Shown here piece after piece: positions 33,700 through 42,618 of a DNA stretch of 64,000 nucleotides. Each line of letters starts with the position of its first letter. Position 1 is the first letter of the stretch. Origin of the DNA: Kalmusia sp. IMI 367209 (Eukaryota > Ascomycota > Dothideomycetes > Pleosporales > Didymosphaeriaceae); NCBI GenBank assembly GCA_027946365.1, contig JAPEUQ010000004.1, forward strand, positions 2,852,001 through 2,916,000. Direction: 5' to 3'. Under the pieces are notes generated by a model. It ran no database searches, was not told the origin of the DNA, and saw only the letters and a list, made by a program, of their open reading frames with translations. A program made the translations under genes and the position numbers.

Positions 33700-36600
33700 A
33701 TGGAATCCCCCAATCTTTTCGAAGGACTTTCATGCCTTCAACGCGCGGATCAAATCCTCTTATCTCGTTTTGGACGTGGTCCGGTACTGAACGTTCCTCA
33801 TGAGACAGTCCCTGAGGCCTTTGAGAGCATGGCCGACTCTCATCCTCATCAGATTGCGGCGACTTTTAAAGACGAAAGTATTACATATCGTGAGTTAGAT
33901 CTTGCTGCAAATCGACTGGCAAACTACCTCATTACCTCTGGACTACAGCCACGACAACGGGTCTGTGTCGTAGTTCAAAGGTCAATCACGATGTTGGTAG
34001 GAATCCTTGCCATTCTGAAGGCCGGATGCCAATACGTTCCGGTGGATGGTGGAGTTTGTTCCGAAGAAGCGATGAGGCATATTTTCCAGGATACAGGAGC
34101 CCAGTTCATTCTGTGTCTCCCCAAACTGGAGGAAAAAGTTAGGCGTAATGCCTTGCACACGAACTTTATTGTTCCTTTGGGGGAGAAAGTCGAGGCGTCC
34201 TGCACTCAAGAAAGACCGCGAGTCTCTGTAACCTCAAAAGATGGGGCATACGCCATCTACACGTCTGGTAAGCTTTTCATCATCGATGAATGAATTACGC
34301 TGATGGGATCACAGGCACAACAGGCAAGCCCAAAGGAGTGGATGTTTCGCATGGCAACGTCACGAATGAACTGTTGCTAGATCCTGGCAAACTCGGTATT
34401 ACTCTCGGCTCCAAAGTTGCGCAAGTCCTAAACATTGCTTTTGACATGGGTATGTATCTCGATCCACGGGTCCCTTGTTAGCGGCTCACACTAGCGGGTA
34501 GGTGCCTGGGAGATTCTCGCTTGTCTCATGAACGGGGGTACTTTGTACCTTAGGGGCTCGGACTGGACGGAGACCCTTAAAAAGGTTGGCTTCCGTCTTT
34601 TCAATGTTTCGCGAAAGCTAATTTCGGCATAGGTTGATACACTCATCTCCACACCATCAATCTTGTCTAAGTACCGGCGCGATGATTTCCGAAATATCAA
34701 GACAATTGTAACTGGTGGCGAGCCATGTCCGCAAGCGTAAGTACCGAAAAAGTGACATTACACACAATAACTCACCAAATAGTCTGGCCGATGAATGGGC
34801 CCAATCCTCGACATACTACAACATCTGCGGCCCAACCGAAATTACCATTCTCAATACTGCGCATCGACACACCCCAGGACAGCCTCTTTCGATTGGGCGA
34901 CCCCTCCCAAACACCACTTTGTATGTGCTTGATGAAGATGAAAACCCGGTTGCGGTCGGTTCAAAAGGCACCATGTGGGTGGGTGGTGCAGGTGTTTCGC
35001 GAGGCTATATTAACCTGCCGGAATTGACGGCCAGAAGATACAAACTTGACAAGTTCGCCAACGATGGGTACGTCGATTCAAGTGAGAAAACAGCTTATTC
35101 TAATCGTTTCGTAGCTCTATGATGTTCAATACCGGGGACATTGTGCAATGGAGAGAAGATGGATCTCTGAATACGTTTGGAAGGGCTGATGATCAAGTCA
35201 AGCTCAAGGTAATTTAGTACACGCCTTCAGAAGTGACGTTGGTAGAGCTGACCTTTGAAAGGGCTTCCGCGTTGAACTTGATGGAGTGACCGCAGTCGTG
35301 GAGGTATGCAAGACCAACGATGGCTATTGCCCCCCAACGGAAGACTGATTTTTGTGTAGAAATACCAGGGTATCACACGCGCCTGTGCTACAGTGATCGA
35401 AGGGATATTGTATGCTTTTTATACGGCATCCACGTCCATTTCCGAGCATGATCTGGACGAATTTGTTAAACGACACCTTCCTTACTACTCTGTTCCGGAG
35501 CGCTGGGTCATTCTCGCCGCAATTCCCCTGACCTCAAACGGGAAAGTCAATAAGAAAGAACTGGCTTCGCTAGCTCTTCAACCCATTCTTTTTGTCCCGC
35601 AAATCCAGGAAACCAGCAATTCTACGAGTCTTGTATCAAGCGAAAGCGAAACAAGCTCTTCGGTAGATATCGAGAAAGATGGGGGCAGCCTTACTGATTT
35701 CTCTACGGAGAACTTGGATCTCTCAACGACGGTTGTCGAAAAGCCAGAGTCGCTTCCTTCCAAGAATGGCTTCCACGGACAAAGATGGCTTCGTCATCGC
35801 GCATTCATTGTGTATCGGAAATTCTTCAGCGTGATAGTCATGGCAAATTTTGCTGCCGCTGTGGTGATTCTGTACCTTCGGGTGCAGAAAGACAGACGCA
35901 TGCTCGCCGATCTTGCAACAGCTACGGCAACAAACCTTTGCGTGGCAGTACTTATGCGCTGCGAACCAGTCATCAACTCCCTCTTTACGCTGTTCTGTTC
36001 CGTTCCATTGTTCGTTCCACTGTCGATTCGAAAACACTGCGCACGCATTTTTCATATTGGCGGAATCCACAGTGGGTGCGCCCTTTCTGCCACTATGTGG
36101 TTCGGAATACTCGCCATCGGTGTGAGCCTCGACTATACCAAGGGTCCTGGTGAACGGTGTATCAGCCTCGCTTCCATCGTTCTTACCTACCTTGTTCTTC
36201 TACTTCTTGTGATCATGGCATCTTTGTCACATCCAAAGTTCCGGGCCAAGTACCACAACACTTGGGAAATGACACATCGGTTTGGTGGTTGGACTGCTCT
36301 CATTCTACTCTGGATCCAGGCTTTTTTCACAACGAAGGATCTAAATGTCGGCGTGGCACCAAGCAAAGCCTACCTGAACTCGCCTCCCATCTGGTTGCTC
36401 ACTGTTGCGACAATGGCAATCATCTTCCCCTGGCTTCACCTTCGCAAAGTTCCCGTTCGCTCTGAAGTGCTTTCAAGCCACGCGATCCGTCTTCATTTCG
36501 ATTACACCACCCCAGTAGTTGGTACTGCTGTGCGCCTCGCTGAGCGGCCGCTAATGGATTGGCACGGCTTTGCGACCATCACAAATGCAAACGGAAAAGG

Positions 36601-37063
36601 CTTCTCCCTCATTGTCAGCAACGCAGGCGATTTCACCAAGCGCACAATTGAGAGAGCCCCTTCCCATATCTGGGTTCGTGGCATCCCGGCATGTGGCGTA
36701 CTCCGCATCTGCACAGTCTTCAAGTCTGTTGTACTCGTCGCAACAGGCTCAGGCATTGGCCCTTGTCTTGCGGTCATTCTGGCGAAGAAGACACCTGCAC
36801 GCATCCTTTGGACGGCTCCCAACCCGGAACAGACCTTTGGAAAAGATATCATCAACGCAGTGTTAGACAAGGATCCAAAAGCCGTCATCCACAATACGCG
36901 GACTATGGGGAAGCCTAATATGAGCCTTATGGCATATCAGCTCTGGAAAGAAAGTGGGGCCGAGGCCGTTTGCGTGATCAGCAATAAGACCTTTACCACG
37001 AAGATCGTGTATGCCTTGGAAGCAAGGGGAATCCCAGCATATGGGGCAATTTTCGATTCGTAA
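33700..37063 (+). CDS. TmpL-like fusion: adenylation domain plus ferric-reductase-like membrane and FAD/NAD(P) region
   Basis: A 1004-aa protein from eight exons (33700..34267, 34315..34449, 34502..34584, 34633..34736, 34783..35067, 35115..35208, 35262..35303, 35360..37063). Residues 1 to about 510 form an NRPS-type adenylation domain: core ITYRELDLAANRLA, TSGTTGKPKGV (A3, made across intron 1), YNICGPTEITI (A5), GEPCPQ, NTGDIVQWREDG (A7), GRADDQVKLKGFRVEL (A8) and NGKVNKKEL (A10). No condensation domain and no LGxDS carrier motif follow. A Ser/Thr-rich linker (510-580) leads to about six membrane helices (585-760) with HIGGIHSG and HRFGGWTALILLW histidines. A diverged flavin region (PLMDWHGFATI) and an NAD(P) motif VVLVATGSGIGP follow. 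This architecture matches TmpL, a redox-homeostasis and virulence factor described in Alternaria brassicicola and Aspergillus fumigatus (from memory). It could be the orthologue or a paralogue. Confidence 0.87.
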
Positions 37064-38407
37064 AGTCTCAATGGTTTTTGGCTTTCTTTTGCTTCTTATT
37101 CAGAATGCCGAGATAATATCTGTTTCTATCTCATTTGTTCGTACGCTACACTTGATGAATTTTAATGACCCTTATTTCTTTAGATAGCTTTCAAATACAT
37201 AGACCTATCTCATTAACTTACCCTGTCTAAGGCCTAGTGAATCAAGCGAGGCAATAGGGTACACATGCTATATAGCTCTACCTCGATCTTTCAGAGTCAC
37301 AACAATCAAGCAACAGCATTAGGAGGGTAATTGTAGTAATGACTAGTAATAGTCTATAATGGAAGCACAAAGTGAACATTCTCGCAAAGTAGATTGCGGT
37401 AGTAATACGAGGATGTAAAAATTTCAGAGTCTCTCGTGTGCGGCCATGCGGGGAGATCCAGTGAGCTTGCGACAAAGCTTTGCTTCACTTTTCAATATTA
37501 CACAGGCACAATAGGTTGGCCCTACTCAATATACCAAGAGGATTGAAACTATGGAAATTATACGGTACCTTTTCAATACGACAGCAATGAAGACCAACAA
37601 GTTCGCAATAGCGAACAGAAGGCTAATACAATACAGACATTACAAAATATTGCTAGGAGAAGGATGACAATGCCCTTTCTTGACGCACAGAATGGCTAAT
37701 GAGGGCAGCTTTCAGGTTGGCTTGAATACAACTCTACTAATGGACTCCCTAAAGCACGCATGCAAGTAAGAATTCGACAAGCGCTTCAACTGCCATATAT
37801 ATGACCTTCAGGATTTGATAGCTGAGAATCCCGAGGACTTTTGGCGCCACTCATTTCGGGCACGGGATCGATCGAGTATGAAAGAATATTTTATATTGCC
37901 TCCAAAAAGGCAGACAGGCTGACTGACTAGCAAGACGTCGTTGCACACGCAGAGACCGCGAGGAGGGGTGGGACGTGATGGAGATAACTATGGAGGATAT
38001 ACCGCATCGCAAGCGTTGAAGAAGAATCCGGGAGCCTACTAGGATATAGTTGAGCGCATGTGGAAGGTAGGGAACCTTTGAGTATAATTTGCTCCGCAGA
38101 CACAGGTGATGGATGGGTTTGTAGTCTACTGCTATAGTGGGTAAGGTCCGACCCTTTACATATCCTGTTCTGCAAAATACGCCTTGAATAATCTCCACTT
38201 CAACTTCTATTTCATTATTTATAGCTAACATAACTAAGCACCCAGAAGCTTAGATGTAAGTGTGACAGACATTCGTTTCTGGTGAGCAGGGTGGTAACAC
38301 AGCATGACTAGGCTGCATAAGCTCCCTAACCCCGCCATTTGACCCGCAGTTCAGAAAGCACAGCTTTTACATCAGAACAGCTCAAGTGAATCGATTCACC
38401 ACACAGC
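37064..38407. other. 1.3-kb AT-rich gap
   Basis: No supported gene. Minus-strand ORFs (for example 37851-38231) have no recognisable features. It separates the TmpL-like gene from the protease island. Confidence 0.42.
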
Positions 38408-40471
38408 ATGACGCACTGGGTGATTTTAGTGGGCGTGCTCTATCACGGTCAACACCGTCCTGCCGACAATAATCTCAAAGGCTGCGTAGCGGATGTTGAA
38501 GACATCGAGGAATTCCTTGGCCTCCAGATCCCGGTTCCTACTATCTTCAAATTGACATCAAGCCTTCCTCTTGATGGCTCTCATGAGCCTCCAGAACCAG
38601 GCGATGAACGGGCAACGGCTCGCAACTTCCTATCGCGTTTAGATCACGTCATTGAATATGGGAAAGAGGGGGACAATGTGTACATTCATTATTCTGGACA
38701 TGGCAGTAGAAGTACAGATGATGTGAGGTTGAATTTCTTCACTGCATCTAAAGGGGCCGCTCAGTTGCCTGGGTCGCGCTTAGCGGGAAAGCTGAAAGAA
38801 ATGGTGACGCAGAAGATGCTCGTTACAGTCGTCTTCGATTGCTGTTTTTCTGCAGCTACTAAACGACATAACAAAACGTCTTTGATTCGATACAGCGAGT
38901 ATAGCTCATCGTTAGATGATAGCGAAGCCTCTCATTCCCTACTTGATGAGGGTGGCAATTTGGGAACGAAGTTCTCTCTGTATCGTAATGCTCAAGCACT
39001 TCCAGAGTGGATAGTGGACCCTAAAGGATATACCATCTTCTGTGCTTGCACATCGTCTCAAGAAGCGAAGGAAATAACGAAAATTGAGGAAAAAGTGGAA
39101 CTCGATGCGAACGAGTCCCCACGAGAGATTTTACTATACGACCAACCACCGGCATCGAGGAGACCTCTTGAACGCGGTGCACTATCCTACCTGTTGCTTG
39201 AAGCACTCAAGCAACTAAAGAAAGCTGGAACGGCCATATATGATCAATCACTGCACGAGCACCTGCGTGCTCGCTTTCATGCGCGAATACCGGCTCAAAC
39301 CCCAGTTCTATACGGCAGCAAAGACACGTCTTTTTTCGCTAGCTACATCTCATTTCCGGATACCAAGATTGCATCTGTATTTCTAGACAACGAACGATGG
39401 ATCTTACGTAAAGGCGCTGCTCATGGTGTCCGCCCTGGAGATCAATTTGTCCTTTTCGCGCTGAAAGACAGCGCTGTAGTCGCTGAGAAGGAACAACGTC
39501 AGAGGCAAAAGCGATATACTGAAAGTGGAATGGATTCTCAAAAAGGAGAGGAAAGCAACGAATACGATATCATATTCATGGTGAAGAAAGTACGAGGTCT
39601 CACATCAGAGTTGCAAGCAACTGCGGAAAGGACATCCGTAAGCGATGTCTATCAAGGATGGATGGCACGCCCACTTACGCAACTGCCTCCACAAGTATTC
39701 ACAGCACAGCTCCATACATCGGACCGATCTGATGATGAATGGCTAAGGGTTTCAGCTGAGCTTCATTATATGCAACTATCCATCGGAGATCCTAATGTGA
39801 TAGATTGTCTCTACAACATCACCTTGGACGCAAATGGGCATTACGAAATCTGTGACTCGTTACTTCAACCAATACGAGCCATTCCGTCTGTCCCATCAAG
39901 TCAGATAGATGCGAAACTCCGCGTTGTAGACATCCTAGAGCACATTGCAACATACAAGTACATCGAAGACATTACAAATCGAATGCCTGAACCATCCTTG
40001 GCAAACTCCTTCCACGCACAATTTCGACACGGAAATGAGGGTGACACTATAAAAAGTGCCATTATTCAAGTGAAAGAAGGCGAACATTTCTTCTTCGAGT
40101 TTGAGAACCGAAGCAACGATATGCTATATCTCTACCTTTACGCGCTGGGCCCAGATTGGTCGATCGAGGACCAAATGACGGTATTCAAAGGAGGAGAGAT
40201 GGTAGAGGCAAAGCCCCATGATCCAGTGACTATCGAATTCGAGGCCGCGCTGCCGGACTATTTTCATGATCTCACGATCGAAAACGGAGACGAAGTCTTC
40301 AAAGTATTCGTCACGCGGAGACCAGACTCATTCGCCTCTCTTAAGATGCGTCCACTTTCGAGCTCTCCAAAACGAGGCGCTCTCAATCGCTTGCAAGACT
40401 TTTTAGCCAGTAGGAAGCAAAAAACGCCGGGGGAAGCACGACGAAGAGCCGGAAGAAGAATGGTACACTAA
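38408..40471 (+). CDS. Caspase-like peptidase (C14) with C-terminal extension
   Basis: Predicted cysteine protease of the caspase/metacaspase clan, a single exon of 687 aa. The domain begins at the start codon (MTHWVILVGVLYHG, then LKGCVADVEDIEEFL), so there is no prodomain. The catalytic histidine is H98 in YIHYSGHGS and the cysteine is C146 in VVFDCCFSA (metacaspases usually have DSCHSG). TIFCACTSSQEAKE and RGALSYLLLEAL are later elements of the p20/p10 fold, ending near residue 310 (PVLYGSKDTSFF). A roughly 370-residue C-terminal part follows: a VRPGDQFVLFAL barrel segment, charged linkers, then EFENRSNDMLYLYLYALGPD, which resembles DUF4384-like sensor domains attached to bacterial caspases. 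The tail is very basic (SRKQKTPGEARRRAGRRMVH). It is convergent with the 90-aa gene and 2.1 kb from a TPR-CHAT protease gene end. Confidence 0.9.
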   Translation: MTHWVILVGVLYHGQHRPADNNLKGCVADVEDIEEFLGLQIPVPTIFKLTSSLPLDGSHEPPEPGDERATARNFLSRLDHVIEYGKEGDNVYIHYSGHGSRSTDDVRLNFFTASKGAAQLPGSRLAGKLKEMVTQKMLVTVVFDCCFSAATKRHNKTSLIRYSEYSSSLDDSEASHSLLDEGGNLGTKFSLYRNAQALPEWIVDPKGYTIFCACTSSQEAKEITKIEEKVELDANESPREILLYDQPPASRRPLERGALSYLLLEALKQLKKAGTAIYDQSLHEHLRARFHARIPAQTPVLYGSKDTSFFASYISFPDTKIASVFLDNERWILRKGAAHGVRPGDQFVLFALKDSAVVAEKEQRQRQKRYTESGMDSQKGEESNEYDIIFMVKKVRGLTSELQATAERTSVSDVYQGWMARPLTQLPPQVFTAQLHTSDRSDDEWLRVSAELHYMQLSIGDPNVIDCLYNITLDANGHYEICDSLLQPIRAIPSVPSSQIDAKLRVVDILEHIATYKYIEDITNRMPEPSLANSFHAQFRHGNEGDTIKSAIIQVKEGEHFFFEFENRSNDMLYLYLYALGPDWSIEDQMTVFKGGEMVEAKPHDPVTIEFEAALPDYFHDLTIENGDEVFKVFVTRRPDSFASLKMRPLSSSPKRGALNRLQDFLASRKQKTPGEARRRAGRRMVH

Positions 40472-40545
40472 GAACTTGATTGTGACAACAATAGCTGTAC
40501 CCAAATGATCTTGGAAAGTACGTATTTGATCAATATCTATTCGTA

Positions 40546-40930
40546 TCATCCTGGGACTTTTTCAAGATCTATCTCCCTGACCCCCTGCAACACTACCCTA
40601 TCGTCCGCTTCCAAATTGATGGTGTACGTGCCCGTCGCATCATCATAGCTGTCGACTAAGTATGGCCCTCGAGAAATCCCTGGACGGGCATTGATAAACC
40701 TCACTCTATCCTCAGGCCATAAGTTCGGCTCCTGAAAAATTTCAAAAGTTGGTGTTCTAGAAGGTGGAATTGGGGGGAGTATGTTGTCTTACGACTTTTG
40801 ATTGGTTGACGCCTGGGCGCCCGCTTCCTTCGGCAACGCGGAAATCAGAATTCTTGTTGCTAATTTGTCTGCTTAGCAAGCTTCCTTGTTGATTTTTATG
40901 GCGTGATTACTTTTGATTTGCGCTCATCAT
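40546..40930 (-). CDS. Small hypothetical protein with predicted SH3/KOW-like barrel, 90 aa
   Basis: This gene is not visible as a long ORF. Three exons, 40930..40911 (20 nt), 40859..40793 (67 nt) and 40731..40546 (186 nt), give 90 aa with matching phases (2 and 0). Splice sites are GTAATC/TTAG with a TGCTAAG branch, and GTAAGA/TTTTTCAG. The start is MMSANQN. The N-terminal 28 residues are polar (VAEGSGRPGVNQSKV). The rest alternates short beta-like segments and turns: WPEDRVRFI, GPYLVDSYDDATGTYTI, DDRVVLQGVREIDLEKV. This pattern fits a five-strand SH3/KOW-type barrel (inference from the pattern only). Exon 3 is free of stops with protein-like composition, unlike the surrounding DNA. It ends 74 bp from the caspase stop (convergent) and its start faces the DUF6594 gene (divergent, 536 bp). 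Confidence 0.6.
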
Positions 40931-41466
40931 CTAGGGGGACATCCGCACGTTCTTTACTTGTCCTATATGTGTTGAAATCATGCAACGCAGTAATTAAGAA
41001 GTTTCGTGGGGTATATTGGGACTAGAGAAGCAACGATCTCGAATGCTGAATGCGGTTACATATACGTATAGCTTTTAGGTACAGTTCGGCTATATAGTCT
41101 AGCTGCTAGGCTGACAGGACAGTCGTATGACGTATATATCACTTGCTACCTTGTCAAAGCACTCAACCTCTGCAAGGCTCAACAATTGCGCCTTTTCTCC
41201 CATTGGTTACCGTTACACAAAAACCAATATATGTTGCATATGATAGTCGCCTGGTTCATGATATTTGATGCAGATTGTACCGTGTAGCTCAATAATTGGC
41301 TTCTTTCCAAGCCATCAGCAGCTCTCAGCCTAGTTGCCTCATTCAGGCAAAGCCACCTGATAATGTGCTCTCGGGCTTAGCTCGAAGCAGTCTATATCCC
41401 GTTTGCACCCATAATATAGAAATTATACACCTTTAGGTTATTATTTGATCGGCTAGCTCTCTCATT
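40931..41466. other. Divergent promoter between the 90-aa and DUF6594 genes
   Basis: About 540 bp, AT-rich, at the centre of the four-gene island. No coding sequence. It is short enough for the two flanking genes to be co-regulated. Confidence 0.45.
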
Positions 41467-42573
41467 ATGCCGCTGTCACAGACCCTGAAGCAGTGTTTCT
41501 CACTCAAGAAACCTCGTAAACCGAAAATGAAGTCGCGACACAGACATGTGAAACAGAGTACGTGATTTGTTCCAAGAATATCCATAGATTTGACATACTG
41601 AAACTACAATCGTACAAGTTGAGGATTTTCGGCCGGGATATCCTCGGTTTTCCGCGCTTCTTGCAGCGCATAACTCTTTCCACATTTTCCGCAGCTTTCG
41701 TCAATTGCGGACCCGTCTCCTTCTCGTCAAACAAGACAGGCTCTCCGATCTCGAAGAGCAACTAGGAAAACTAGATGATAATGAAATTCGGGGCTTATAT
41801 CTTTCAAGTTCTCGACGCGACAGAAACACGAAAAGAAAAGATTTGATTACTAATATCGACAGAGCCTTGATAGAATATGGTATTGTCGTCGGAGTATAAG
41901 TAGATACGATGAAAGCTCACATATTCTAGACGAGCTAATCGAGAGAAACCATCGCATACTCGCTCTAGATCCAGCCTTGCCCCGGGATGTCTCCAGTGTT
42001 CGGAATTGGTTGAATGGAAACGCATGTATGTCCCGAAACGAAGTGAAATACCTCGATCACTGGAACGAGCTATTGAGTGTGGTTGATTCTCAAGACACGA
42101 CTCTTTCGATGTTTGAAGCGTGGCTGGAGCGTATCCTGCTTCGCATTTGGAAAGGTTTACGGCGGGTACGTAGACTTGATGTACGGCTATGCTCTCTACT
42201 AAAACAGCTAAAATTCATGGCAGCGTTCTTTATTCGACGTCTCGCGTGATCCGGCTGTTCATATTCCTTCGAACTCGGCCTTTCGAAAGGTAGCGAAAGG
42301 GAGCGTAGCCTTAGTCATCATCTTGCTGCTGCTGCTGCCTATATTCATTTGCAACGTGGTGCAACAAGCAAGAGTTCGCATGAGTGTTGTTGCTGTTGCT
42401 GCGATTTTGTTTGTCGCGATGCTCTGCTTGCTCACGCGCGCTAGACCAATTGAGATGTTTGTAGCTGGTGCTACGTAAGTTTAAAGCATAATCTAAACGA
42501 ACAAGACTAACTTGAAAAATATAGGTATACCACTGTGTTGGTAGTATTCGTTTCGGGAGTGAAGGCAGACTAG
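41467..42573 (+). CDS. DUF6594 membrane protein
   Basis: Fungal DUF6594 family protein; function unknown. Five exons, 41467..41557, 41619..41879, 41930..42165, 42224..42474 and 42525..42573, give 295 aa with every phase consistent. The N-terminus is basic (KKPRKPKMKSRHRHVK). The DUF6594 core starts with RPGYPRFSALLAAHNSFHIF then RSFRQLRTRLLLVKQDRLSD and LEEQLGKLDDNE, the family signature (GYPxLAxxIAxDxxFxIFRRF...R.LL..QDEL..LE..L..LD). DELIERNHRILALDPA and RDVSSVRNWLNGNACMSRNE follow. The C-terminus has three hydrophobic helices: VALVIILLLLLPIFICNVV, MSVVAVAAILFVAMLCLL and EMFVAGATYTTVLVVFVSG. The last helix ends five residues from the stop. It is convergent with the TPR-CHAT gene with 45 bp between stop codons. 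Confidence 0.88.
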
Positions 42574-42618
42574 GTGAATCAAACATTTCGAGTAGCCCAA
42601 GAAGTCACAGGTCCTATA

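Noticed and set aside
33700..37063. Calling the A-domain gene a nonribosomal peptide synthetase
   Set aside because: No condensation, carrier or release domain; the C-terminus is a membrane/NAD(P) module, so TmpL-like fits better.
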